A stretch of DNA of 64,000 bases from Microbulbifer sp. TB1203 (GCF_030997045.1 NZ_CP116899.1:4488001-4552000); one strand, 5' to 3'; positions 14,994 to 24,447 are shown, counted from the first letter of the stretch. The notes: generated from the sequence alone by a model not told the origin. Program-made: numbers and translations.

Positions 14994-16916
14994 TTAATTT
15001 ATGCGAAAAATATGGCTGGCGTAGGGCTGCAATTGCAGAGTGATTTTCCCCGTCTTGTTACCGGCCACCGGCGTTGCCTGCGCCGTTGAGTCCAACTGGT
15101 CCACCAACGTGTGGCTGCCGTCTTTCAATTGCCACTGGCGTAACAGCTCTCCCGGCAATTTCAGATCCAGCTCTCGGGCTGCTCCATCGAAATTAGCAAT
15201 TACCAGCAGTCGTTCGCTGTCGTTCCAGCGTGCGAAGGCGAACAGCCTGTCGTCGTAGCCGGGGTTGTGTTTGCGGTTGTAGCTGTGGATCTCCATATAG
15301 CCGCCGCGCAGCGCTTCGCTGTGGGCGGAGAAGTTCAGCAGCCGCTGGTAGAAATTCCGCAGCTCCAGTTCCTCGCCGGTCGACTGTCCTTCGAGCCAGC
15401 GACGCACGCTGGGTACTGACCAGTAGTCGAAAATGGTGGTGCGGCTGGCCTTGCCGAAACCGGCGTCTTCAAGCGCCGGTTCGCCCAGCTCCTGGCCGAA
15501 ATACACCAGGGTGGGGGCAGCGGAAATGGTGGCGGAGACCAGCATCGCCGGCTTGCCCGCTTTCGCATTGCCGGCGAACTGCGGGCTGGCGATGCGCTGC
15601 TCGTCGTGGTTCTCCATAAAGTGCAGCATATGGGGGGCTATATCCAGCAGGCCGGCCTGGGTTTCCACCAGTTTGTCTGTGCTGCCTTTGCCCTCCATCA
15701 CCGCGCGGATCGCGTCGTAGCTGCCCACCTTGTCGTAGAGATAATCCATTTTGCCCAGTTGGATAAAGTCCCGGTAGAGTTCCGGCTGGTAGATCTCCGC
15801 CAGCAGCAGGGCGTCCGGCCGGCGCTGTTTGATGGAGGCGTTCAGGTAGCTCCAGAATTCCACTGGCACCAGTTCCGCCACATCGTAGCGGAAGCCATCC
15901 ACGCCGAAGTCCAGCCAGTAGTGGGCGATATCGCGGAATTTTTTCCAGGAGTCGGGGACCTCCTTGTCCGCCCAGAATTCCGCGTGATCGCGGTAGCCGC
16001 GGCCGGAAAAACCTTTCGGCAGCTGCGGGAAGTCCTCGCTGCCGTCCGGGCGCACGCCGTAGTTGATCTTGACCGTCTCGTACCAGTCGTCCTGCTGCGG
16101 CTGGGCCGTGCGCGCGCCGTTGCCGGTCCACTTGGCGGGGCGTTCGGGAAATTTCCCATCCGCCAGCGGATGGGCTTCTCCGCCCAGGGGACGGTAGCCG
16201 TCCCTTGCCTCCGGCACCTTGAAATTCTCGCCGGTCACATAATAGAAATTGTTGTCCCGCGCATAGGCGACCGAGGTATCGTCGTCGGCACCGAAGTTGC
16301 GCACGCCCTCGGGTTTGTGCTGCGATTGGTAGCCCCGAGCCACATGGTTGGGGACAATATCGATTATGACTTTCAGGCTCTGGTCGTGGCTGCGTTCCAC
16401 TAGAGTGCGGAATTCCTCCAGCCGCTTCGCGGGATCTTCCGCCAGGTCCGGATTTACACTGTAGTAATCCTTGACCGCATAGGGCGAACCGGCGCGGCCC
16501 TTGACCACGTCCGGGTCGTCGCCGGTGATGCCGTATTCGCTGTAGTCGCCGATCAGCGCGTGGTGCAGTACACCGGTATACCAGATATGGGTGGCGCCCA
16601 GCTCGCGGATATCCGCCAGTACCTCCGGGGTAAAGTCGTTGAACTTGCCCACGCCGTTTTCCGCGATGGTGCCCCAGGGTTTGTTGGTGGGATTGGTGTT
16701 GCCGAACAGGCGCGGGAGGACCTGGTAGATTACCGGTTTTTCCACAATCCCGGGACCGCGGAGTTCTTTACCTTTGGCTGAAGGCTCCAGCTCCGCATTG
16801 TCTGTTGCGGAGCTGGAGCTCCGCGGTCCCGGGGGAGGCGTTTCGGCGGTCTTCTCAGTACAAGCCATGGTTGCAATGAGCAGGATTGCGGCAAACAGGG
16901 ATTGGAATTTCTTCAT
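14994..16916 (-). CDS. GH13 alpha-amylase-family lipoprotein
   Basis: Starch-active enzyme of 640 residues, membrane-anchored by a lipobox signal (LLIATMAC, cysteine 19). The GH13 barrel shows FNDFTPEVLADIRELGATHI, DIVPNHVARG, the nucleophile D345 in GFRYDVAEL, the acid/base E374 in LLAEIYQP and D438 in FMENHDEQR, followed by a C-terminal beta-sandwich from about 545. Residues about 28-56, between the lipobox and the catalytic domain, are encoded by a palindromic element that also occurs between genes at 24044 (see that repeat). It sits next to a GH31 and a second GH13 on the same strand, forming a maltodextrin-degrading group. Exact bond specificity is unknown. Confidence 0.93.
   Translation of the reverse strand: MKKFQSLFAAILLIATMACTEKTAETPPPGPRSSSSATDNAELEPSAKGKELRGPGIVEKPVIYQVLPRLFGNTNPTNKPWGTIAENGVGKFNDFTPEVLADIRELGATHIWYTGVLHHALIGDYSEYGITGDDPDVVKGRAGSPYAVKDYYSVNPDLAEDPAKRLEEFRTLVERSHDQSLKVIIDIVPNHVARGYQSQHKPEGVRNFGADDDTSVAYARDNNFYYVTGENFKVPEARDGYRPLGGEAHPLADGKFPERPAKWTGNGARTAQPQQDDWYETVKINYGVRPDGSEDFPQLPKGFSGRGYRDHAEFWADKEVPDSWKKFRDIAHYWLDFGVDGFRYDVAELVPVEFWSYLNASIKQRRPDALLLAEIYQPELYRDFIQLGKMDYLYDKVGSYDAIRAVMEGKGSTDKLVETQAGLLDIAPHMLHFMENHDEQRIASPQFAGNAKAGKPAMLVSATISAAPTLVYFGQELGEPALEDAGFGKASRTTIFDYWSVPSVRRWLEGQSTGEELELRNFYQRLLNFSAHSEALRGGYMEIHSYNRKHNPGYDDRLFAFARWNDSERLLVIANFDGAARELDLKLPGELLRQWQLKDGSHTLVDQLDSTAQATPVAGNKTGKITLQLQPYASHIFRIN
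16749..16833. repeat. palindromic element inside the amylase coding region
   Basis: Terminal inverted repeats CCCGGGACCGCGGAG (16749-16763) and CTCCGCGGTCCCGGG (16819-16833) enclose a second pair with CTCCAGCTCCGCA and TGCGGAGCTGGAG. The 28 bases 16806-16833 are identical, on the opposite strand, to the intergenic bases 24044-24071. Within the gene it is read in frame as a Ser/Glu/Lys-rich linker. Confidence 0.85.
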
Positions 16917-16948
16917 CGGTTCGTGTGCCCTTTGATCTTTCTGTCGAT

Positions 16949-16974
16949 GTAGGAGCCTGCAAGCAGGCTCCTAC
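16949..16974. repeat. perfect hairpin 'GTAGGAGCCTGC', copy 1
   Basis: GTAGGAGCCTGC-AA-GCAGGCTCCTAC, a perfect 12-bp stem with a 2-base loop, between the GH13 and GH31 genes. The same arm starts the element at 54478. Confidence 0.7.
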
Positions 16975-16986
16975 AGGGAGAATTCT

Positions 16987-17067
16987 GTAGGATGGGCAAA
17001 GGAGCGCAGCGACGTGCCCATCAAATCGACGCTGTCTGATGGGCACGCTGCGCTATGCCCATCCTAC
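16987..17067. repeat. 'GTAGGATGGGC' palindromic element, copy 1 of 5
   Basis: Ends GTAGGATGGGC and GCCCATCCTAC; the inner arms contain GACGTGCCCATC and GATGGGCACGCTGCGC. Lies at the 3' end of the GH31 gene and may serve as its transcript-end hairpin. Confidence 0.8.
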
Positions 17068-19505
17068 GATCCGTTCTTAATGGTTAGGTTGAACGGCTGC
17101 TTGCCCCAGGTGAATTTCACCAGCAGCTGCTGATTGCGCTTGTCGTACCAGGCACCCCGATCAGCGCGGGAAAAGTCTTTTTCCCTTTGGTGCAGCTCGA
17201 TTGCCTGTCCAGCCGCTTTCACGGCAGAGGGTGATCGATTCCAGTTGTGAATCTTCAGGGTTATGTCCCGCACTTCCGGCATGCCCTTGTATCCGTCGCC
17301 GCTGAGTTCGAATCGGAAATCGATACCCGTTTCGTCCTGGGCGGCGCTGAACAGCAGTTTCTCGAATTCGCCGCGCTCAAATGCGCCCGCAGTCTCGCCG
17401 TCGTCCTCATAGATAGTGCCATCGGACTGCGCGACGGATTCGTGGGCGTAGTAGTCCAGGGTCAGCTGCCTGCTGGAATAGTCGCGGGTGGTGGCGATAT
17501 CGCCGATGGTGGGGATAAAGGCTCCAGCGCGCACCAGTACCGGAATGGTCTCCAGGTCAACCTTCACCTGTGCGCTATCGCCGCTGTACTGCTGATCACT
17601 CCAGTAATCGAACCAGACACCGCCGGGCAATTTGACGGTGACCTCGTCGACACCGGCTTCGGTCACAGGCGCCACCAGGAAATCGCTGCCCCACAGGTAG
17701 GCGTCCTTGTAATCGATCAGATCAGTATCACCTTCGTTCTCGAAAAATAGCGGGCGCATCAGCGGCAAGCCGCTGCGGCTGTTCTCGAACGCCAGGGTGT
17801 AGTTGTAGGGGAGCAGGCGGTAGCGCAGCTTGACGTATTCGCGCAGGATATTTCTGGTCTTGCGGTCGTGGAACACCGGCTCCGGGGCGATTTTTTCCTG
17901 GGCGTGGGGACGGTACACCGGCTGGAAGACACCGTACTGCAGCCAGCGGATATAGAGTTCGCGGTCGAACTTCTCGCCGCCGGCAAAGCCGCCCAGGTCG
18001 GAATGGGTGTAGCCGAATCCCAGCAGGCTCATGGAGAGCGAGAGCTCCACCTGCGGCTGCAGGCCGCCCCAGGAGCGGCTGACGTCGCCGGTCCAGGGAA
18101 TCATCCCGTAGCGCTGGGAGCCGGCGAAACCGGAGCGCATCATGATAAAGGGGCGCCGCTGCGGATACTGCGCCGTCTGTTTTTCATGGAGAAGCTGCGC
18201 CCAGCGATGGTCGTAGGCGTTGTGCACCTCGTCGGCCATACCGATGGCGTGCACTGTGTCGGAGGGGTGCACTTCCGGCTCGCCCAGGTCGCCCCACCAG
18301 CCGGCCACGCCCTGTTGCAACAGGCCGTCGTAAATATTCCAGAACCAGTCGCGGCCATCTTCGGAAAACACGTCCACCAGGCCGGTGTTGCCGAAGAAGA
18401 AGTCGAAGCGTTTGGGAGCGCCGGCGAGGTTTTTTGCCAGGGCGTTATTGGCCACCGCCTCCTCCCAGCGCTCGGAGCTGGAGAGAATAAACGGCTCGGT
18501 GACCAGGATGGTGTTGATGCCGCGCTGCTTGAGGTCGGCCATCATTTTTTCCGGGTCGGGGAAAGCGCTTCTGTCCCAGGCCAGGTTGCCCATATGCCCC
18601 TCGACATCGGCGCCGAACCAGTAGAGGTCGAGGACCACCGCGTCCAACGGGAAGTCCTCCCCGGCGAATTTGTCCACGGTTTCGCGCACTTCGGCTTCCG
18701 TGTGATAGCCGAAGCGGGAGGCGAAGTTGCCCAGCGCCCAGCGCGGCGGCAGCGGCTGGCGGCCGGTGACATCGACGTAGTTTTCGATCAGCCGGGGGTA
18801 GCTTCTGCCCGCGACGATGACGTAGGCGGTGCGGCCGCCCACGGCCTCGAACTGCAGCACGTCTTTCTCTGAGGCGCCCAGATCCAGGTTGCCCGTGGCG
18901 GAGTTGTCGAACAGTAGTATGTATTTGTTACTGGACATAACCGCCGGCAGGGAGAAATACATCTGGTCCGACTCGGTGGTGTAGCCGTAGTGGGCTTTGT
19001 TGTAGAGAGGGAAGCGCTGGCCGCGGCGGTCCATGCCCAGAATCCGCTCGCCGCCGCCGAGCAGTTTTTCCCCGGGGCTGAGGGCAAAGCGGAAACCGCG
19101 CATGGTTTCGTTGGCGAAAAAACCGATCTCCTCGCCGATCAGCGGCTCGCTGCCGCGCAGGTATTCGATGCGGAACGGCGATTTGTGGATCAGAGCGGTA
19201 ATTCCGGGCAGGCTGTATGCCAGCTTTTCCTCTCCTTCGATCAGCTCCGCGGCGGCGGTATGCTTTTGGCTGCTGTCGATGGCAAAGGACGGCAGCTGTT
19301 TGAGGCCGTCGCGCCGGTAGTGCACTTCCATGGCCGCATCGCTCAGCGGGGTCAGGGTAACGCTGCCGACGTTGGTATAGATGGTAAGACTGGTATTACT
19401 CTGTGAGTGTTTCCGGTATTCACGCGCCTCGCTGGCATCGGCCAGGTTGAAGTACAGCAGGAAGATCAGTGCACAGCAGCGCAGTAGTAAATTGCGGTTC
19501 TTCAT
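17064..19505 (-). CDS. GH31 alpha-glucosidase-type enzyme, exported
   Basis: A family 31 glycoside hydrolase of 813 residues with a signal peptide (LLLRCCALIFLLYFNLADAS). An N-terminal galactose-mutarotase-like sandwich precedes the barrel, which has FPLDAVVLDLYWFG, the nucleophile D406 in GWWGDLGEPE and the acid/base D474 in PWTGDVSRSW, then SDLGGFAGG and a DUF5110-like C-terminal domain. I use the ATG at 19505, preceded by AAAGGG; an in-frame ATG at 19550 lies inside a palindromic repeat and would bury the signal peptide. The GDLGEPE variant of the nucleophile motif occurs in GH31 branches that include transglycosylases, so hydrolysis versus transfer is open. Confidence 0.92.
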   Translation of the reverse strand: MKNRNLLLRCCALIFLLYFNLADASEAREYRKHSQSNTSLTIYTNVGSVTLTPLSDAAMEVHYRRDGLKQLPSFAIDSSQKHTAAAELIEGEEKLAYSLPGITALIHKSPFRIEYLRGSEPLIGEEIGFFANETMRGFRFALSPGEKLLGGGERILGMDRRGQRFPLYNKAHYGYTTESDQMYFSLPAVMSSNKYILLFDNSATGNLDLGASEKDVLQFEAVGGRTAYVIVAGRSYPRLIENYVDVTGRQPLPPRWALGNFASRFGYHTEAEVRETVDKFAGEDFPLDAVVLDLYWFGADVEGHMGNLAWDRSAFPDPEKMMADLKQRGINTILVTEPFILSSSERWEEAVANNALAKNLAGAPKRFDFFFGNTGLVDVFSEDGRDWFWNIYDGLLQQGVAGWWGDLGEPEVHPSDTVHAIGMADEVHNAYDHRWAQLLHEKQTAQYPQRRPFIMMRSGFAGSQRYGMIPWTGDVSRSWGGLQPQVELSLSMSLLGFGYTHSDLGGFAGGEKFDRELYIRWLQYGVFQPVYRPHAQEKIAPEPVFHDRKTRNILREYVKLRYRLLPYNYTLAFENSRSGLPLMRPLFFENEGDTDLIDYKDAYLWGSDFLVAPVTEAGVDEVTVKLPGGVWFDYWSDQQYSGDSAQVKVDLETIPVLVRAGAFIPTIGDIATTRDYSSRQLTLDYYAHESVAQSDGTIYEDDGETAGAFERGEFEKLLFSAAQDETGIDFRFELSGDGYKGMPEVRDITLKIHNWNRSPSAVKAAGQAIELHQREKDFSRADRGAWYDKRNQQLLVKFTWGKQPFNLTIKNGS

Positions 19506-19527
19506 TGCCCTTTTTAAACCTTTAATT

Positions 19528-19595
19528 GTAGGGTGCGCCGTGCGCACCAAATGCAGCCGGGATCAAACTCCGATGGTGCGCACGGCGCACCCTAC
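19528..19595. repeat. 'GTAGGGTGCGCCGTGCGCACC' type palindrome, complete copy
   Basis: Arms begin GTAGGGTGCGCCGTGCGC and end GCGCACGGCGCACCCTAC around a 26-base centre. A single arm of the same element is at 46281. Located between two minus-strand amylolytic genes. Confidence 0.8.
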
Positions 19596-19623
19596 GACGA
19601 CTGTTTTAATTCAATTCTAATTC

Positions 19624-19702
19624 GTAGGATGGGCAAAGGAGCGCAGCGACGTGCCCATCACTCGGCGTCGGTGATGGGCACGCTGCGCTTTGCCCATCCT
19701 AC
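19624..19702. repeat. 'GTAGGATGGGC' palindromic element, copy 2 of 5
   Basis: Same ends as copy 1, with the longer left arm containing GGAGCGCAGCGACGTGCCC. It stands directly beside another palindrome (19528) and ends 12 bases from the stop of the cyclomaltodextrinase-like gene. Confidence 0.8.
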
Positions 19703-19713
19703 AAAATACGAGT

Positions 19714-21588
19714 TCAATTCAGGTTCAGCACCAGCACGTCGCGAGCGGGAATCGTCAAATTTTTAAGGGAATAACGATGGCCGTTGACCACATCGGTGCC
19801 CCGGGTCTCGTCTCCGATCAACTCGCCAAAGCGCCCCATCTCCAGCTGCTGCGGCTCGTCGGATTTGTTAAAGGCCACCATGATCTTGTCTTTGTCGTCA
19901 TAGCGAAAATACACATAGGTGCCGTTTTGCGGCGCGAAGTGTTTCAGCTTGCCGCTGTGGATGGCCGGGGTCTGTTTGCGCCAGGTAAACAGCTTGCGAA
20001 CAATGTCCTGTGTCGCTTTTTGCTGTTTGCCCAGCCCTTTGCCGGTAAAGCCATTGCCGGGATCACCGGCCCAGCCGCCGGGAAAGTCGCTGCGCACTAT
20101 GCCGTCATTCCGCTCCTTGGGGCTCTGCATCAGCACTTCGTCGCCGTAGAAAAACTGCGGTATGCCGCGCATGGTGGCGAGATAGACGACGGCCATTTTA
20201 TGCAGGGCCAAGTCCCCGTTGAGCTGGCTGAACAGGCGGCTGGTGTCGTGGTTGCCGCCGAAGATCACCAGGCGCTCCGGGTTGGGATAGACAAAGTCGT
20301 TGGCGAGGGCCTCGTAGAGAGAAATCAGGCCGCTGTCCCAGCCGTCCGCCTGCGCCAGTCCTTCGCGCAACGCGTAGTACAGAGGGAAGTCCATCATGCT
20401 CTTCAGACGTCCACCGCGGACCGCGCTCTCTTCGCCCCGTTGCCAGTGGGCAACCAGCGCCGCGTTACGGGTCCACTCCTCGCCGACGATATTGAAATCC
20501 GGGTATTCCTTGTGGATTCGTTGCGCCCACTGCTGCAGGAAATCGGGGTCGGAATAGGCGTAGGTGTCGGCGCGGATGCCGCTCAAACCTGCGTACTCTA
20601 TCCACCAGAGGCTGTTCTGGATCAGGTAATTGGCCAGCAGCGGATTGCGCTGGTTTAAGTCCGGCATGGAGTCGACGAACCAGCCATCCACAAAGCCCTT
20701 TTTGTCCATATCGCTGGCATAGGGGTCGATATGGGTGATGCGGCTGTGGTTGGTGATCTCGTACTCACCTTTTGCCGTGCCGCTGCCGTTCAGCCAGTCC
20801 CGGGACGGCAGGTCCCCCATCCACCAGTGGCCGCTGCCGATATGGTTCAGCACCACGTCCTGGATAACCCCCAGGCCCCGCGCATCCGCGGCGGCGACAA
20901 ATTCGCGGAATTCCTCGTTACTGCCGAAGCGGGGATCGATCCTGTAGTGATCGGTGGCGGAGTAGCCGTGGTAGGAATATTCGGGCTGGTCGTTCTCCAC
21001 CAGCGGATTGGGCCAGATCCGGGTAAAGCCCATGTCCGCTATGTAATCCAGGTGCTCGCGCATACCGGCGATATCACCGCCGTGGCGGCCGCCCGGATGC
21101 CTGCGGTCCGGGCCCTCGAGGGTGTCCGGGGTGCTGTCGTTGGCCGGGTCGCCGTTGGCGAAGCGGTCCGGGGTGATCAGGTAGATGGCGTCGGAGGAAT
21201 CGAAGCCGCGGCGCTGGGCGGAGCCGGGGGCGCGCTGTTGCAGTTGGTACTGGATTATCGCCTTGGTCTCGCCCCCGTCTCGCAGGGCGATTTCCACTGT
21301 GCCCGGCCGGGCCTCAGGCGATAACTGCAGGTCGAGGAACAGGTAGTTGGGGTTTTCTGTGCGCTCGCTGCCGAGCAGGGTCACGCCGGGATAGTCCAGC
21401 CGCGCCTCCAGGCCGGCGATATCCCGCCCGTGGACCATCAGTTGCAGGTCCGGCACCGCCATGCCGGTCCACCAGTTGGGCGGCTCGACCCTTTCAACGG
21501 CTCGCTCCACTGCGGGATCGGCTGCGGCGGGTGAAGCGCAAACGAACGCGGCGGTTATTAACACAGACAGTGCTGACAGGCGTTTCAT
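19714..21588 (-). CDS. GH13 cyclomaltodextrinase/neopullulanase-like enzyme
   Basis: An exported maltodextrin hydrolase of 624 residues; signal peptide ends near ASPAAA. The N-terminal sandwich (about 30-130, with PPNWWTGM and LQLMVHG) matches the N-domain of cyclomaltodextrinases. The barrel has DVVLNHIG, the nucleophile D341 in GIRADTYAYSD, acid/base E370 in VGEEW and D448 in GGNHDTSR. The C-terminal domain ends IPARDVLVLNLN, again typical of the group and of the SusA-type enzymes. It is the first gene on the minus strand of the group and is divergent from the secreted amylase at 21831. It probably cuts cyclodextrins, pullulan or linear dextrins in the periplasm. Confidence 0.94.
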   Translation of the reverse strand: MKRLSALSVLITAAFVCASPAAADPAVERAVERVEPPNWWTGMAVPDLQLMVHGRDIAGLEARLDYPGVTLLGSERTENPNYLFLDLQLSPEARPGTVEIALRDGGETKAIIQYQLQQRAPGSAQRRGFDSSDAIYLITPDRFANGDPANDSTPDTLEGPDRRHPGGRHGGDIAGMREHLDYIADMGFTRIWPNPLVENDQPEYSYHGYSATDHYRIDPRFGSNEEFREFVAAADARGLGVIQDVVLNHIGSGHWWMGDLPSRDWLNGSGTAKGEYEITNHSRITHIDPYASDMDKKGFVDGWFVDSMPDLNQRNPLLANYLIQNSLWWIEYAGLSGIRADTYAYSDPDFLQQWAQRIHKEYPDFNIVGEEWTRNAALVAHWQRGEESAVRGGRLKSMMDFPLYYALREGLAQADGWDSGLISLYEALANDFVYPNPERLVIFGGNHDTSRLFSQLNGDLALHKMAVVYLATMRGIPQFFYGDEVLMQSPKERNDGIVRSDFPGGWAGDPGNGFTGKGLGKQQKATQDIVRKLFTWRKQTPAIHSGKLKHFAPQNGTYVYFRYDDKDKIMVAFNKSDEPQQLEMGRFGELIGDETRGTDVVNGHRYSLKNLTIPARDVLVLNLN

Positions 21589-21659
21589 AACGGGCTCCTT
21601 ATCTACTTATTCGCAATGCCCCGATCCTCATTCTGCAATCTTTCATTTCTGCTGGTATC

Positions 21660-21728
21660 CCCCCCCACCAGAGGGGGAGAGCGGCAGCGCGCCTGGCGCC
21701 CAAAACCTCCACCACCCCTCGGGGGAGG
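21660..21728. repeat. C-run/G-run palindromic repeat in the divergent amylase gap
   Basis: CCCCCCCACCAGAGGGGGAG and CCCCTCGGGGGAGG flank GC-rich DNA in the 242-base gap between divergent GH13 genes. I could not find a MalR- or LacI-type palindrome in this gap; regulation of the group stays unknown. Confidence 0.45.
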
Positions 21729-21830
21729 ATGTTCATGGCGGCGCGCCGGTTTATACCTGCTGCGGGCCGTGCGGGAGAGGTCGTTCCGCGCGGACGCTAA
21801 GCGATGAGATAAAAAATAAGAGAGACCACC

Positions 21831-23981
21831 ATGAACAAGATTCCCTTGATGGCGGCGCTGATGGCGATCAGCTTCGGCGCCCAGGCAGACTGGTATCTGC
21901 GCGGTACCCACAACAACTGGCAGGCGGACCCTATGCAGGACGTCGGCAATAACACCATGCTGGCGGACGATGTGGCGTTCGCCGCGGACGGCGAATTCAA
22001 GTTCGATCGCTACGGCGACTGGAGCGAGAATTACGGATTAAACGGTGAGCTTAATGGAGCCAATATTTCCATCAGTGCGGGTACCTGGGATATAGAGTTC
22101 TACACGGATACCCATGACTACAAAATTACCGCTTCCACAACGGGCGCGGCGGCGTATCACCTGCGCGGCACCCATAACGGCTGGGCCGAGGGCGACCTGA
22201 TGACCCCGATGGCCGGCACCTACCAGTACGAGGCTTGCCGCAACTTTACCTCCGGCGACGACACCGGCGGTCCGCGCTTCAAGGTGGACCCGGACGGCGG
22301 CTGGGGCGGCGACGAATTCCCGGCGCAGGACCGGGCCGCCAGCGGCTGGACCCATATCGTCGTCGACGGCGACAGCAATTCCCTGGTCAGCGTCACCACC
22401 GACCTGGGCGCCGACTGCAGTGAGGCGGAAGTGAGCGCCGACTTCCGCAACCGCAGCATCTATTTCGTGTTCGTGGACCGCTTCGCCAACGGCGATACCG
22501 GCAACGACAACGGCAACAACGCCAATGCCACTTCCACGGTCAAACAGTCCGGCGGTCTGTCCGAGTGGAAGAAGTACTGGGGCGGGGATATCCAGGGCCT
22601 GATCGACAAGCTGGATTATCTGCAGGCCCTGGGCGTCTCCGCCATCTGGGTCACGCCGCTCAACGACAATATCGACAATTCCGGTAGCGAGGGCGCCTAC
22701 CACGGCTACTGGGGTCGGGACTTTTATGCGGTAGACGAGCACCTGGGGGACTGGGCGCTGGTGGACCAGCTGGACGCGGCCATGGAGGCGCGGGGTATGA
22801 AGCTGGTGCTGGATATTGCCCTGAACCACTCCAACCAGGACGACCAGTACGAGTTCGGTGCCCTGTACAAGGAGGGTGTGTTCATCACCGACAACACCTC
22901 CGACAACGGCACCTGGTATCACCACAACGGCGCCATCGCCGACTGCTACGACAGCGACCCGTCCACCAGTTGCCCCGCGGAGTGGGACGATCCCTGGGCC
23001 TACCGCAACAAAACCCTGTTCAACCTGACCGACTTCAATCACGGCACCAGCAGCAACAGCGCCGCAGACCAATACCTGATCGACGCTGCGCTGAAGTGGA
23101 TGAGCCACGGGGTGGACGCCTTCCGCATCGACGCCATCAAGCATATAGAGCCGAATTTTATCAACCGCTTCAGCGCCGCGGTGCGCGCGCAGAATCCGGA
23201 TGTGTATATCTTCGGCGAGTGGTACGGTGCCGGCGCAGGCCACAGTGACTCCATGACCTTCCTGAACGAGGGCCGCGGCTCCGAGCTGCTCGACTTCCGC
23301 CTGCGCGACCATATCGAGCAGGCCATCGCCGGCGACATCACCATGACCCAGCTCAACACCCATATCGAGTCCCGCCCGGCAGCCATGGGCGGCCGCGACA
23401 GCTGGCAGCCGATCTTCCTCGACAACCACGATGCCACCCGCACCAGTGTCTACTTGCAGACCACTGGCCCGGTGGACAACGGCCGCACCGGCAAGGGCTT
23501 CTCCCAGGCCCTGGCGGACGCGCGCCAGAACCTGGGCATGGCCCTGGTGATGACCCTGCCGGGCATTCCCACCATCTATTACGGCACCGAGCAGAACTCC
23601 ACCTGGTTCACCGCCAACGGCGACGGCCAGGTTGGGCACGATCCCTACAACCGCGAGGCCATGCCGTCCTTCGGGCAGACTTCCGCCGCCTTCCAACTGA
23701 TCAGCGCGCTGGCCGGACTGCGTGCGGAGAGCGAAGCGCTGGCCGGCGGCAGCTACACCCAGCGCTGGGTCAACGGGGATATCCTGGTGTTCGAGCGCCA
23801 GGCCGGCAGCGATGTGGTGATGGTGGCGGTAAACCGGGGTGGCAGCACTTCGATTTCCGTCAATAACCTGGGCTTGGCGGACGGCAGCTATAACAGCCTG
23901 GTGGGTTCCGATACGGTGAATGTGAGCGGCGGTTCGGCGGTGCTGAAGCTGGATGCCAATGAGGTGATTGTGCTGCACTGA
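21831..23981 (+). CDS. secreted GH13 alpha-amylase with two N-terminal starch-binding-like domains
   Basis: Extracellular or periplasmic amylase of 716 residues with a short signal peptide (MNKIPLMAALMAISFGAQA). Two similar N-terminal sandwich modules begin WYLRGTHNNWQADPM (about 21-95) and YHLRGTHNGWAEGDLM (about 107-200), which look like starch-binding modules of the SusE/CBM type. The GH13 barrel has IYFVFVDRFANG, DIALNHSNQ, the nucleophile D434 in DAFRIDAIKH, E463 in FGEWYG and D534 in FLDNHDAT. A C-terminal sandwich closes it. It likely starts depolymerising starch, with products passed to the minus-strand enzymes and the transporter at 37144. Confidence 0.94.
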   Translation: MNKIPLMAALMAISFGAQADWYLRGTHNNWQADPMQDVGNNTMLADDVAFAADGEFKFDRYGDWSENYGLNGELNGANISISAGTWDIEFYTDTHDYKITASTTGAAAYHLRGTHNGWAEGDLMTPMAGTYQYEACRNFTSGDDTGGPRFKVDPDGGWGGDEFPAQDRAASGWTHIVVDGDSNSLVSVTTDLGADCSEAEVSADFRNRSIYFVFVDRFANGDTGNDNGNNANATSTVKQSGGLSEWKKYWGGDIQGLIDKLDYLQALGVSAIWVTPLNDNIDNSGSEGAYHGYWGRDFYAVDEHLGDWALVDQLDAAMEARGMKLVLDIALNHSNQDDQYEFGALYKEGVFITDNTSDNGTWYHHNGAIADCYDSDPSTSCPAEWDDPWAYRNKTLFNLTDFNHGTSSNSAADQYLIDAALKWMSHGVDAFRIDAIKHIEPNFINRFSAAVRAQNPDVYIFGEWYGAGAGHSDSMTFLNEGRGSELLDFRLRDHIEQAIAGDITMTQLNTHIESRPAAMGGRDSWQPIFLDNHDATRTSVYLQTTGPVDNGRTGKGFSQALADARQNLGMALVMTLPGIPTIYYGTEQNSTWFTANGDGQVGHDPYNREAMPSFGQTSAAFQLISALAGLRAESEALAGGSYTQRWVNGDILVFERQAGSDVVMVAVNRGGSTSISVNNLGLADGSYNSLVGSDTVNVSGGSAVLKLDANEVIVLH

Positions 23982-24005
23982 TCTCCGTGCCGGCATAGCC
24001 GGCGG

Positions 24006-24043
24006 CCCCTCTCCCTAACCCTCTTCCGCTTGCGGGAGAGGGG
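24006..24043. repeat. 'CCCCTCTCCC...GGGAGAGGGG' palindrome
   Basis: Arms CCCCTCTCCC and GGGAGAGGGG around AACCCTCTTCCGCTTGC, 24 bases after the amylase stop. A compositionally similar perfect hairpin is at 44743. Confidence 0.65.
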
Positions 24044-24071
24044 CCCGGGACCGCGGAGCTCCAGCTCCGCA
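24044..24071. repeat. half copy of the element found inside the amylase gene
   Basis: CCCGGGACCGCGGAG followed by CTCCAGCTCCGCA, identical over 28 bases to the reverse complement of 16806-16833. It abuts the preceding palindrome. Only one arm is present here. Confidence 0.8.
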
Positions 24072-24150
24072 CTCGCCGGCAACACCGGCGCCCCTTCCCA
24101 ATTAAGGAGAGAGGGAACCGCGTTCCCTTCTCTTTCTCACAACCCGGGGG

Positions 24151-24447
24151 TCATTGGCTAACAGAGATTTCGTCCCCACTCTGACCGTGCCAACCTTGAA
24201 CAGCCTGAATTCTTTGGTTGCCAGCATACCTGCGGCAAGCTTTCGCTGATCGCGACAAGGTTTTTACGGCGAAATGCACAGATGGTGGATGGTATTGGGC
24301 AGAACCAGTACGGCGTCCGCTCACTCTGAAAATGGACATTGGAACCCACTCCACAGCCTCCAGCATGAAGTGGGCGAGATCGTCTGTCGGCAACCAGTTT
24401 CTCAGGTCCGGTGGCAGAAAAAATGTCAGGCTTTGATCGGACTCCAC
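24151..24447 (-). pseudogene. N-terminal relic of an IS1182-like transposase
   Basis: The minus strand encodes LTFFLPPDLRNWLPTDDLAHF, MLEAVEWVPMS and TGSAQYHPP, close to the usual opening of IS1182-type DDE transposases (LPPDLREWLPEDHLA... and GTGS..YHP). After YHPP the similarity breaks off and no catalytic part follows, so the gene is truncated and decayed. The inverted repeat 24472-24518 and the TCCGACAGGCTGCTAG sequence beside it may be the remains of the element's end. It lies 290 bases before the giant subtilase gene. Confidence 0.65.

Noticed and set aside
16855..19766. Short peptides containing [10 protein letters not shown] or similar, encoded near 16900-17046, 19533-19766, 46298-46516 and 48408-48495
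   Set aside because: They arise from translation of the GTAGGATGGGC palindromes and are not conserved proteins.
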